From NCBI GenBank assembly GCA_029565685.1, contig JAKQNR010000035.1, positions 62,001 through 126,000 on the forward strand: DNA of 64,000 bases, given 5' to 3'. Positions within the stretch are counted from its first letter, which is position 1, and the number at the start of each line of letters is the position of its first letter. The stretch is from a bacterium (GTDB lineage Bacteria > Zhuqueibacterota > Zhuqueibacteria > Residuimicrobiales > Residuimicrobiaceae). The position numbers and the translations under genes are program-made. Positions 42,713 to 51,381 of this stretch are shown piece after piece. The notes below the pieces were generated by a model. It saw only the letters and a list, made by a program, of their open reading frames with translations. It was not told where the DNA came from and searched no databases.

Positions 42713-43330
42713 ATGCGACGTCCTGTCCTTCTTTTGGCCGCTCTGACCGGTGTGATCCTGTCCGGCTGCAGCAAAAGTGCGATTGTGCGCAAATTTTATG
42801 TGCTGGAAGCACAGCCCGGGCCCATGGATGCCCGGCTGTACCTGGAACAGCCGCTGGCCATCAAATTAGACGTGCGCGATTTCGCCATCGCCAAAGCCTA
42901 TGACCAGACCCGCATCGCCCTCCGCACCCGCTCCAACGAATTGAGCTACTACTATTATCATCTGTGGGCGGTGCAGCCCGCCGCGGCCATCGCCGACATG
43001 GTTTACGAAGTGGTCGCCGGATTGGAACTTTTTCAACGCTGCACCCGCGGTTATTCCATGGGCCCCGATTATTATCTCACCGGGCAGATTATGGCGCTGG
43101 AGCGATCCCAAATCGGCAAAAAAGAGAGCGTGCACATTTCCGGCGCCTATTTTCTTTTCGACGCGCACACCGAACTGCCGGTTTTACAGCACACGTTCGA
43201 TAAAAGCGTGGAATTGGCAGCCGATAAAAGCATGAACGGTTTCGCAGAAACCGCCAGCCGAATGCTGTACGAGGAATTCCAGCTCTTTTTGCAGCAGATC
43301 GTGGAATTTTATCAGAACGAAAAATCCTGA
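42713..43330 (+). CDS. ABC-type transport auxiliary lipoprotein (PqiC-like)
   Basis: The ATG lies one base after the MlaD stop. 205 residues with a lipoprotein signal (LLLAALTGVILSGCSKS; Cys in the L-S-G-C lipobox). The body has KFYVLEAQPG, the usual opening of PF03886 proteins (PqiC/YmbA), followed by LYLEQPLAIKLDVRDFAIAKAYDQ and LRTRSNELSYYYYHLWAVQPAAAIAD. It should sit at the inner face of the outer membrane and assist the MCE protein in shuttling lipids. Operonic with mlaD and mlaE. Confidence 0.85.
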   Translation: MRRPVLLLAALTGVILSGCSKSAIVRKFYVLEAQPGPMDARLYLEQPLAIKLDVRDFAIAKAYDQTRIALRTRSNELSYYYYHLWAVQPAAAIADMVYEVVAGLELFQRCTRGYSMGPDYYLTGQIMALERSQIGKKESVHISGAYFLFDAHTELPVLQHTFDKSVELAADKSMNGFAETASRMLYEEFQLFLQQIVEFYQNEKS

Positions 43331-43340
43331 CGGCCGGGTC

Positions 43341-44447
43341 ATGGACCAATACCGTTTTACTAACGGCCGGCTGACCCTGAGCGGCCCATTGCTGATCTCC
43401 AATGTCGGGCCGTTGTATGAGGCGTTGAACGTTCTGCTCGCCTCTTACTCAGGCGCCGTGGAACTGGATTTAACCGATGTCAGCGAAATGGACAGCGCCG
43501 GCGTAGCCATGATCGACCTGCTCGCGGAATCCCTGCGCAGCCGAGGGCTGGCGCTGCAAGTAAACAACCTTTCGTCCGATTTGGCGCGGACGATGACCGC
43601 GTTCTCGCTGCAGGAAGCGACGACCGACAAAGAAGAGGCGCCGCCCGGTCTACTGGAAAGGCTCGGCGAAATGACGCTGGCTCGCGGCAAAGAGGTGATG
43701 GAATACCTCTTCCTCACCGCCGACGCCATCTATTACAGCACCCTGGGGCTGTTCAATCGACAAAATTACCGTAAAGGGGAATTTACCAACCAGTGCATTC
43801 AGATCGGCATGAACGCATTTCCCATCGTCGCACTCATCGCCTTTCTCATCGGCTTTATCCTCGCCTTGCAATCCGCCGCTCAACTGCGGCAGTTCGGCGC
43901 CGCCATCTACGTAGCAGACCTCATCGCCATCTCCATGACCCGGGAGATGGGACCGCTGATCACCGCCATCATTTTCTCCGGCCGCAGCGGCTCCGCCATC
44001 GCCTCGGAGATCGCCACCATGAAGGTGACCGAGGAGACCGATGCGCTGAAATCTATGGGCCTCAACCCCATCGCCTATGTGCTGACGCCGAAAATCTACG
44101 CCATCGTCCTGATGATGCCGTTGCTTACCATTCTCTCCGTCGTCATCGGCATTCTCGGCGCCATGGTGATCGGCTGGTCCTATTTGGAGATCAGCCCCGA
44201 GGCGTTTTACCGGGAGGTGCTCACAGTGCTTTATCTGCGCGACATCACCACCGGTCTGATCAAAAGCCTGGTCTTTGCCTGGCTGATCGCCCTCACCGGC
44301 GCTTATTACGGCTTTCGCGTCCGCGGCGGCGCCGAGGGAGTGGGCCGTGCCACCACCGCCTCTGTGGTCACATCGATCTTTCTGGTGATCCTGGCGGACA
44401 GCATCCTGGGTCTGGTCTTTTATTTCGGCCGCGGACTGGAGTATTGA
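43341..44447 (+). CDS. mlaE: MlaE-type permease with N-terminal STAS domain
   Basis: 368 residues. The first ~95 are a STAS domain (VELDLTDVSEMDSAGVAMIDLLA), fusing the MlaB function to the permease. The C-terminal part is the MlaE/YrbE domain with about 5-6 membrane helices, including IGMNAFPIVALIAFLIGFILALQSAAQL, MTREMGPLITAIIFSGRSGSAIASEIATMKVTEE and LKSMGLNPIAYVL. It forms the channel of the ABC lipid transporter. Without an MlaF-like ATPase in the operon, the ATPase must be encoded elsewhere. Confidence 0.9.
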   Translation: MDQYRFTNGRLTLSGPLLISNVGPLYEALNVLLASYSGAVELDLTDVSEMDSAGVAMIDLLAESLRSRGLALQVNNLSSDLARTMTAFSLQEATTDKEEAPPGLLERLGEMTLARGKEVMEYLFLTADAIYYSTLGLFNRQNYRKGEFTNQCIQIGMNAFPIVALIAFLIGFILALQSAAQLRQFGAAIYVADLIAISMTREMGPLITAIIFSGRSGSAIASEIATMKVTEETDALKSMGLNPIAYVLTPKIYAIVLMMPLLTILSVVIGILGAMVIGWSYLEISPEAFYREVLTVLYLRDITTGLIKSLVFAWLIALTGAYYGFRVRGGAEGVGRATTASVVTSIFLVILADSILGLVFYFGRGLEY

Positions 44448-44623
44448 GGCGATGTCGTCGGCACAAATGTGCTTTCATTCCCAATCCCACAGCATGCAGT
44501 AACCGGATGTCGGACCCTGTTGCTGTTCTGCACAGTCGAAAGACAGACGCAACGCCCAATGACCGGACTGTAAGGAACGATCTACGCATGCTGACAGCCC
44601 TTTGCCGTTTTCAGCAGCGTTTT

Positions 44624-46030
44624 TTAAATATGAAACCGCAGCCCTGCCGTTAAGCCGAGACCGGAAAAATTGACTGAATGGGGCGCCAATTTTTTCTCTT
44701 CCTGATTATATGGATTGCGGTAGGTGATCAGCGGGAGATTTACCCGGGGGATGACTCTGGCCTCACCCTGCAGTTGCAGCGAGAACTTGCGGCTTAGATA
44801 ATAATCAACGCTGCCTCTGAAATGAGCGCCGATACAGCGCTTCCGCTCTTTAAAGAAAACGGCCTGTTCAATGATCCCTATGCCGAAAACCGACGATAGC
44901 ACGCCGTTGACCGATAGGGCATGGTAGCCGATTCCAGCTCCCAAAGCCCACTCAAAGCGGGAGCATAGCTCAGGGCACGCCGGTCGCGGAAGATAGGCGA
45001 TATAACATCCATAGGCGTTGCTGCTTGCACTTTCATTCTCCCAATCCCGACCTATGATTTTTTGCGGCGGAAAACCGGCGGTCGCTAAACCCAGACGAAA
45101 ATGAGGGGTCAAAGAAAAATCAACCCCGATAGTGCGGCAAAAGGACCGGCTATCTTCAATTGGATATTCGATCGGCCCGAACCAACCGTTCTGAATCCCG
45201 CCAAACCCCGATGAATGGAACGCATCGACGATATTGTCATTAGCTGGGGTTTGCATCCACGAGGCTCCCAGCATCAGATGGAACCGTGCCGCCTTCGACC
45301 GAGGTAAAAGCTTCGGCGCCGCCGGCCTTCCGCAGAATTCAGATTGAGCGGACGGCTGCGACGCGGGCAGATCGAGCCCGGCCGGCGGCCCTTGCGGAAA
45401 GAGCGCGCGGGGTCTCAGCCTGGCAGCGGCGACGGCAAACCGGTCGCTGTCGCCTAAGATAGCATAATGGTCGTCCAAGCCCCGAATGACAGCATAGGCG
45501 GCGCCACAGGCGCCGAACCCAACCCCTGTCATAAGAGCGATCTCTTTCGAGTCCCATGTAAAAATCTCCTGCTCATCATCTTTATTGCAGAGGCCTGCGA
45601 ACGCACCCACAGCCGCCCCCAGCGCTGCCGACCCTGCTGCCCAGGTACAGAGATGAGCCTTATGAGTGACGACGATCGTGTCGATCTCCTCACTCCTCAG
45701 GTAAATAACCGAATGCTGCGCTTTTTGTGCAGACCAGGGTTCGGAACTTTGCCAAAGCACCAACAAAGAGTCGGAGATTGTCAATAACGTGCCTGTATAT
45801 CTAGAACCGCTGCCGATTGCAACAACCGTCACGGTAAGCTGTTTCGTATGCCTAGGATTCTGGGCCGTTTGTGCAGAGTGCGCGGCTGCGGTCCTTGCAC
45901 TGCCTTCACTCTCCCCGGCAGAAAGCGAAACCCGCCCGAAGAGCGCGATGATAAGCGCGCTGCGAATGATCATACGCAATACAAACCGACGATGCAGCCT
46001 GATCGTCGGGATGGCCTTAAAAAAAGCCAT
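44624..46030 (-). CDS. secreted protein with C-terminal beta-barrel-like region, function unknown
   Basis: ATG 46028-46030 follows AGGAG; 468 residues. A signal sequence (MIIRSALIIALFGRVSLSAG) with a basic leader is followed by a beta-rich segment (QLTVTVVAIGSGSRYTGTLLTIS), then a glycine/alanine hydrophobic stretch (AAGSAALGAAVGAFAGL, ALMTGVGFGACGAAYAVI). The last ~220 residues have alternating strands (FHLMLGASWMQ, VDFSLTPHFRLGLATAGF, FSLQLQGEARVIPRV, LGLTAGLRFHI) suggesting an outer membrane barrel ending in a hydrophobic residue. No family recognised. Separated by about 176 bases from the convergent mlaE gene. Confidence 0.65.
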   Translation of the reverse strand: MAFFKAIPTIRLHRRFVLRMIIRSALIIALFGRVSLSAGESEGSARTAAAHSAQTAQNPRHTKQLTVTVVAIGSGSRYTGTLLTISDSLLVLWQSSEPWSAQKAQHSVIYLRSEEIDTIVVTHKAHLCTWAAGSAALGAAVGAFAGLCNKDDEQEIFTWDSKEIALMTGVGFGACGAAYAVIRGLDDHYAILGDSDRFAVAAARLRPRALFPQGPPAGLDLPASQPSAQSEFCGRPAAPKLLPRSKAARFHLMLGASWMQTPANDNIVDAFHSSGFGGIQNGWFGPIEYPIEDSRSFCRTIGVDFSLTPHFRLGLATAGFPPQKIIGRDWENESASSNAYGCYIAYLPRPACPELCSRFEWALGAGIGYHALSVNGVLSSVFGIGIIEQAVFFKERKRCIGAHFRGSVDYYLSRKFSLQLQGEARVIPRVNLPLITYRNPYNQEEKKLAPHSVNFSGLGLTAGLRFHI

Positions 46031-46316
46031 CGTCTTACTCCTGGAATACATCCACGCCGATATTCCAATCAAGGTTTTCCGCCTAGCGGCAAACCTTGAA
46101 CATGCGAGAACAATCCAAAAGCAATCTAAATTTGCCGGTCAGGGCATAATAGAACCTTCGCCGGACAGCAGCCTCTGCTGCAACCGGTCAGGACTATCAC
46201 GGCATGCACAACCCAGCGCATCGTTTCGCTAAGCAGGCGGCTGTGGTTTTTTCGGTCTGAACCATTGAAGGCAAAGAGCTTTTAGGTCAAGCGCTCGTAC
46301 GACCTCGCCCCGTTGA

Positions 46317-47345
46317 TTATTTCCTCAGGCTCTCGAACAGTTTCCACAATCCATAGCTGACCGGAGGCTCCATGCCGCCTGTGGGCAGCTCCAGGGCATA
46401 CTGATTCTCAGGATCGATCTCCTCAGGAGAGAGGAAATCCATAGTCCGATGAAACATCTCCGTAACCGGCGACAGCGCCTTGGCGATCCGGCCTTTGGCC
46501 CGCTTTTTCAACGCGCGGTAGATCTTGTCGCGGATATCCTCGGTGATGGTCTTCGCAGAGGCAAAGATGAATTCCGAGCTGGGCAACAGATCTTTGTCAG
46601 AGGCAACAACCGTCTTCTTGCAATAATTTTCCGTGATGTAAGAGATCCGGGTGAGCATCACCGCGTTGATATAACCGTCCACCAGACTGGAGGAAACCTT
46701 GCTGATAAAAGGAATCGACTTCATTCCATCGGTGGCAAAACGGGAGAATACCTCTTCCGTGGCGTATTCCGCCGCCTCTGATCCGCCGATGGCCATGGCA
46801 TAATAGATCTTTTTGAGGATGACGATGAGATCTTTGTTGGACACCCTGCCGTTGTAAAGGATAAAGATCTCCTTGATATGATTGATGGCAGCGGAAAGGA
46901 TCAGCAGCGCATCCAGAAAGCCGTTTTGTACAATGGCGGTGGCGTAAAAAAGTTGCGGAATGTCCTTGCGCCGTTGCTGCTCCGTGGCCAGGTTCATCTC
47001 TGCGATAACCCGGTCATAGCTGCCGCGGTCCTCGGCAAGAGAGGTCACATCAAAGCCCTGTTGGATCAGATACTTGTTCTTTTTAAAGCGTTTGATGCGC
47101 TTGGCGATCAGACGCGCCTCCTGGTCGGGATCATGCACCGGTCCATAGGCCGCAGGCATGCTCAGGATGCGGAAAAGCGGGATGGCGACAAAATAAATAA
47201 AAGCCACAAGTACAAGAAAGGCAAAGAGATAAGCCGCAACCGGATGCAGCGTATGCAACATGGTGTAAAGCTGGAGAAATTCTTTCACGATCACATAGAA
47301 AATAAAGATCGAAAGAAAGAACAGGATTCGCTTGAGGTATTTCAT
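46317..47345 (-). CDS. DUF697-like membrane protein
   Basis: 342 residues from an ATG with AAGGAG upstream. Two N-terminal hydrophobic segments (RILFFLSIFIFYVIVKEFL and AYLFAFLVLVAFIYFVAIPLF) precede a cytoplasmic helical domain with YNGRVSNKDLIVILKKIYYAMAIGG and EAAEYATEEVFSRFATDGM, similar to the DUF697/YcjF domain often attached to or paired with GTPases. No GTPase gene is adjacent. The gene is divergent from the M16 protease gene. Confidence 0.75.
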   Translation of the reverse strand: MKYLKRILFFLSIFIFYVIVKEFLQLYTMLHTLHPVAAYLFAFLVLVAFIYFVAIPLFRILSMPAAYGPVHDPDQEARLIAKRIKRFKKNKYLIQQGFDVTSLAEDRGSYDRVIAEMNLATEQQRRKDIPQLFYATAIVQNGFLDALLILSAAINHIKEIFILYNGRVSNKDLIVILKKIYYAMAIGGSEAAEYATEEVFSRFATDGMKSIPFISKVSSSLVDGYINAVMLTRISYITENYCKKTVVASDKDLLPSSEFIFASAKTITEDIRDKIYRALKKRAKGRIAKALSPVTEMFHRTMDFLSPEEIDPENQYALELPTGGMEPPVSYGLWKLFESLRK

Positions 47346-47578
47346 GCCGATCTCCTTGTATCAGCCTCTGACAGCCGGAGCGGTCATGAATAAAGTAACG
47401 AATCCAACAGGCAAAATCAAACGGAAAGTGAACGCGCAGCGCCGTGTTGAGCAAACGGCGACCAAAAAAAATTTTGCTTTCAGCGGATTATTATCTAAAC
47501 AAAATACTTTTTTTTACGTATCAGTATATTGACATAAAAGGCCCGATCCATTCACCTTATTCATGCAAAGGAGGAACC

Positions 47579-50338
47579 ATGCTGCATCGATCTAGCCGCT
47601 GTTTTCCGCTCATGACAGGCCTGCTGACAGCCGTCCTGCTCTTTTCACTCGTTCCAACCATCCTGGCCCAGGGCCAGCAGATCGACATCCCCTTTCAAAA
47701 GTTCATTCTCGACAATGGACTTACGTTGATCGTCCACGAGGACCACAAAGCCCCCATCGTCGCTTTCAACGTATGGTATCACGTGGGCTCGAAAAACGAA
47801 AAGCCCGGTAAAACCGGCTTTGCCCATCTATTCGAACACTTGATGTTCAACGGCAGCGAGAACTACAACGACGACTATTTCAAGCCCCTTGAAAAAATAG
47901 GCGCCACGGATCTTAACGGCACCACCAACGAAGACCGGACCAACTATTTCGAAAACGTGCCCAAGTCCGCGTTGGACGTAGCCCTGTGGATGGAATCAGA
48001 CCGCATGGGCCACCTCCTCGGCGCCATCGACCAGGCCAAGCTGGACGAACAGCGCGGCGTGGTGCAGAATGAAAAGCGACAGTATGAGAATGAGCCCTAC
48101 AGTCTGGCGGATGAACTTATCGCCAAAAACTGTTTCCCGGCCGGCCACCCCTACTCCTGGACCGTCATCGGCTCCATGGAAGATCTGGAAGCGGCAAATC
48201 TGAAGGATGTCCATGAATGGTTCAAAGCCTATTATGGACCCAACAACGCGGTGATCGCCATTGCCGGCGACATCACTACCCAGGAGGCACTGGCTAAAGT
48301 GAAGCAGTACTTTGGCGATATTCCGGCAGGACCGCCGGTGACCCGCTATGAGGCATTTACCGCAAAGCGGACGGGGACCTTGCGTCAGGTTGCTCAAGAC
48401 CGCGTTCCCCAGGCGCGCATCTTTAAAGTCTGGAATATTCCGGCTTGGGGCACGCTCTGCGCAAACCGGCTCGATCTAGTCAGTGACCTGCTCGCTTCCG
48501 GCAAAACCTCCCGGCTGTACAAACGGCTGGTCTATGAGGACCAGATCGCAACAGACGTTTCAGCCTATGTAGATCTGCGCGAGATCGCGGGTCTCTTTTA
48601 CATCGTCGCCACTGCCAAACCCGGCGAGTCCCTGGCAAAGGTTGAAAAGGCTGTGGATGAAGAACTGGCCCGCCTGATCGCCGAGGGCCCGACGGAAACC
48701 GAACTACAGCGGATTAAAGCGCAGTACCGTGCCAACTTTATCCGCGGCAGCGAGCGGATTGGTGGATTCGGCGGTAAATCCGATATCCTCATCAGCAACG
48801 AAGTCTTTGGTGGAAGCCCGGACTATTACAAGACCACATTAAAGCACATCGATGAAGCCACCGTGCAGGATCTGCAGCAGGCCGCCAAACACTGGCTCTC
48901 CGACGGCGTCTATGTGCTCGAGGTTCATCCTTACCCGGAGTATAAAACAACAGAGGGCAATGTCGACCGCTCCACCCTGCCGGTCCCAACCACACCGCCG
49001 GCCGTCGTCTTTCCAGCCATTCAGCGGGCCACTCTCTCCAACGGCCTCAAGGTCATCCTTGCCGAGCGCCATAGTGTTCCTCTGGCCAATCTCAGTCTGA
49101 TCGTGGATGCCGGTTATGCCGCTGATCAGGGCGCACTGCTGGGAACCGCCGGCCTGGCGCTGGATATGATGGATGAAGGGACGAAAAACCGCAGCGCTCT
49201 TGACATCAACGAGCAGCTCTCGTTGCTCGGCGCCAGGTTGGCGACAGGATCGAACCTGGACGTCTCGACCGTGACGCTCTCCACTCTGACTGAAAATCTC
49301 GACGCTGCTCTGGACATCTACAGCGACGTCATTCTCAATCCCGCGTTTCCCGAAAAGGAACTCGCGCGGTTGAAAAAACAGAGCCTGGCCAGAATCCAGC
49401 AGGAAAAGGCCTCGCCGTTCACCATGGCTTTGCGCATTCTGCCGCAGTACCTTTACGGCCAGGAACATGCCTATGGAGTGCCGTTCACCGGCTCTGGCAC
49501 CGAAGCATCGATAGATAAGATGACGGTTCAAGCGTTGCAGAATTTTCATCAGACCTGGTTCAAACCCAACAACGCCACCCTGGTGGTGGTGGGCGATGTA
49601 AAACTGGCCGACCTCACGCCCAGACTGGAAAAAGCTTTCAAAACCTGGAAAAAGGGCGCCGTGCCAAGTAAAAAAGTGACCGCCGTCGCACAAAAGGGCG
49701 GATCCCAGATCTATCTCATAGACAAGCCTCAAGCCCAGCAATCCTTCATCGTGGCCGGGCATGTTGTGACCCCCAAGTCGGATCCGGATGATATCGCGGT
49801 GCAGATGATGAACAATATTCTCGGCGGCACTTTTACCTCGCGCATCAACATGAACATCCGCGAAGACAAACACTGGTCCTACGGCGCGCGCAGTGTGGTT
49901 ATCGATGCTCGCGGCCAGAGACCCTTCCTCGCCTATGCGCCGGTGCAGGGGGATAAAACAAAAGAAACGGTGCAGGAGATACACAAGGAATTGAAAGAGA
50001 TCCTCAGCAGCCGGCCTGCGCAACAGGAAGAGTTGGATAAAATTCAAAAGAATGAAATCCTGGGTCTGCCGGGATCTTGGGAGACGATCCAGTCAGTCGG
50101 CCGTTCTCTGTCCGAGATAGTCGTCTTTGATCTGCCGGACAACTATTTCCAGACTTATCCCGAAAAGGTCAAAAACCTGAAACTGAACGATATCTCAGCA
50201 GCAGCGAAAAAGATCCTGCGTCCTGATCAGGCCGTCTGGGTGGTGGTTGGCGATCGCGCTTCAGTGGAGCCAGCTTTGAAAGAACTGGGGTGGGGCGACA
50301 TCCAAGTGATCGATGTGGATGGAAAACCGGTGAAATAA
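47579..50338 (+). CDS. secreted M16 zinc protease, double-domain (pitrilysin family)
   Basis: ATG 47579 directly follows AAGGAGG; 919 residues with a signal peptide (LLTAVLLFSLVPTILAQ). The first M16 unit has the inverted zinc motif HLFEH (His83, Glu86, His87) in FAHLFEHLMFNG, with the downstream Glu in EKRQYENEPYSLA. The second unit (from about 480, LSNGLKVILAERHSVPLANL) lacks the zinc motif and is the structural partner. It would degrade peptides in the periplasm or outside. Bacterial two-unit members of this type are about 850-950 residues, so the length is normal. A convergent Yip1-like gene follows. Confidence 0.92.
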   Translation: MLHRSSRCFPLMTGLLTAVLLFSLVPTILAQGQQIDIPFQKFILDNGLTLIVHEDHKAPIVAFNVWYHVGSKNEKPGKTGFAHLFEHLMFNGSENYNDDYFKPLEKIGATDLNGTTNEDRTNYFENVPKSALDVALWMESDRMGHLLGAIDQAKLDEQRGVVQNEKRQYENEPYSLADELIAKNCFPAGHPYSWTVIGSMEDLEAANLKDVHEWFKAYYGPNNAVIAIAGDITTQEALAKVKQYFGDIPAGPPVTRYEAFTAKRTGTLRQVAQDRVPQARIFKVWNIPAWGTLCANRLDLVSDLLASGKTSRLYKRLVYEDQIATDVSAYVDLREIAGLFYIVATAKPGESLAKVEKAVDEELARLIAEGPTETELQRIKAQYRANFIRGSERIGGFGGKSDILISNEVFGGSPDYYKTTLKHIDEATVQDLQQAAKHWLSDGVYVLEVHPYPEYKTTEGNVDRSTLPVPTTPPAVVFPAIQRATLSNGLKVILAERHSVPLANLSLIVDAGYAADQGALLGTAGLALDMMDEGTKNRSALDINEQLSLLGARLATGSNLDVSTVTLSTLTENLDAALDIYSDVILNPAFPEKELARLKKQSLARIQQEKASPFTMALRILPQYLYGQEHAYGVPFTGSGTEASIDKMTVQALQNFHQTWFKPNNATLVVVGDVKLADLTPRLEKAFKTWKKGAVPSKKVTAVAQKGGSQIYLIDKPQAQQSFIVAGHVVTPKSDPDDIAVQMMNNILGGTFTSRINMNIREDKHWSYGARSVVIDARGQRPFLAYAPVQGDKTKETVQEIHKELKEILSSRPAQQEELDKIQKNEILGLPGSWETIQSVGRSLSEIVVFDLPDNYFQTYPEKVKNLKLNDISAAAKKILRPDQAVWVVVGDRASVEPALKELGWGDIQVIDVDGKPVK

Positions 50339-50430
50339 ATTTCCAATATGTCTGATGACAGAGTTAGACGGGCAGTTTCGAACGGACGCCTCGCCTTCTC
50401 TTCCCACAGGTGGGATTAAACCGTAAATAA

Positions 50431-50465
50431 AAAAAAGGAGCGTGCCTGATCGCATGTCCCTTTTT
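50431..50465. terminator. bidirectional intrinsic terminator between convergent genes
   Basis: Inverted repeat A-tract/AAGGAGCGTGC ... GCATGTCCCTTTTT, with G-T and mismatch positions in the stem and tracts of A and T on either side, in the 190-base gap between the convergent M16 and Yip1-like genes. Suited to terminate both transcripts. A smaller perfect CCCACAGGTGGG hairpin lies about 20 bases upstream. Confidence 0.55.
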
Positions 50466-50528
50466 GTATAACCGGTCCAGCCGGAATGAGTGGCAGCCAA
50501 AGCCAGAGTTTGCCCTACGCTGGCGTTC

Positions 50529-51161
50529 TCACCGGTTAAAGATGAGGAAAACCACCTGATACAATATATAGGAAACCGATCCAACCAGCATAGCCGGGCC
50601 GCGGCTGATCTGCTGCGCGACTTTAACTGCCTTGATATAAAGCAGAAAAAACCAAAGGACCGAGAGCGAATACAGGGTCAACAAAATGACCCGCCAGATA
50701 GTGGGCGAATTCAGAGCTACCTCATATTCTTTTAGATCGATCAATCCGACGGCGCCGAGAAACGAATCCGGCAGATCATGGAGCAATGAAGCCAGACAAG
50801 CCACGCTGACGGCGAATCCGAAAAGACTGAGCATGTCCTCGAACTCGGCCTTTCCACCGAAAGGTTTGCTTAAAAGCTGGGCAACGCCAGCCGAAGCGAT
50901 CCAAGCCAGAAGCATCGAAGGCGCAAGGAGGAAGCGATTGTAGAAATAATAACTCTCCTTCGGTATGGCCAGCCAGGGAGTGAATGACGAAGGCGCGCCC
51001 GCGCCCGCGGTGAGAAAAATGTAAACAAGCGTATAGAGAACTATGTTAAGCCCGATGGCCATAAAGCCGTATCTCAAACGGTGGTCATCCCGCACCAGGG
51101 CGGCAAAGGTTGGCGACGGCCGCAGGATGACGCCAAAATAATAGCGTTCGAAAGAACTCAT
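50529..51161 (-). CDS. Yip1-domain membrane protein
   Basis: 210 residues with five probable membrane helices (LRYGFMAIGLNIVLYTLVYIFL, LLAPSMLLAWIASAGVAQLL, MLSLFGFAVSVACLASLLHDL, ILLTLYSLSVLWFFLLYIKAV, SVSYILYQVVFLIFN). The N-terminal RPSPTFAAL and the helix spacing fit the bacterial YIP1 family. Function unknown. GAGAG lies upstream of the ATG. The next upstream unit on this strand is the broken FG-GAP gene. Confidence 0.78.
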   Translation of the reverse strand: MSSFERYYFGVILRPSPTFAALVRDDHRLRYGFMAIGLNIVLYTLVYIFLTAGAGAPSSFTPWLAIPKESYYFYNRFLLAPSMLLAWIASAGVAQLLSKPFGGKAEFEDMLSLFGFAVSVACLASLLHDLPDSFLGAVGLIDLKEYEVALNSPTIWRVILLTLYSLSVLWFFLLYIKAVKVAQQISRGPAMLVGSVSYILYQVVFLIFNR

Positions 51162-51381
51162 GCGATAAACTCTCGCCTCGAAAAGTAAAATGAAGCCGTA
51201 GATCTTGTTTGATAAACATGAAAAAAATTCATGGTAGCGCTAAAAATTGAACAGGTCAACTAAAGTGCCGAAAGGAATTAAAGGCTTTCGCTCATTTTTA
51301 TTGTGCAGTGTTTTATTATCCAAGGATCAAAAGAAAGACAGGCTGGAAATCCCGGCAACGCTTTCCAGGCTGACGCACACT

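Noticed and set aside
47529..47534. TTGACA upstream of the M16 gene as a -35 box
   Set aside because: It is too close to the start codon; the matching -10 would fall just before the ribosome binding site and none is seen.
48839..50047. 402-codon - strand open frame
   Set aside because: Antisense shadow of the M16 protease, which has zinc motif, signal peptide and strong RBS.
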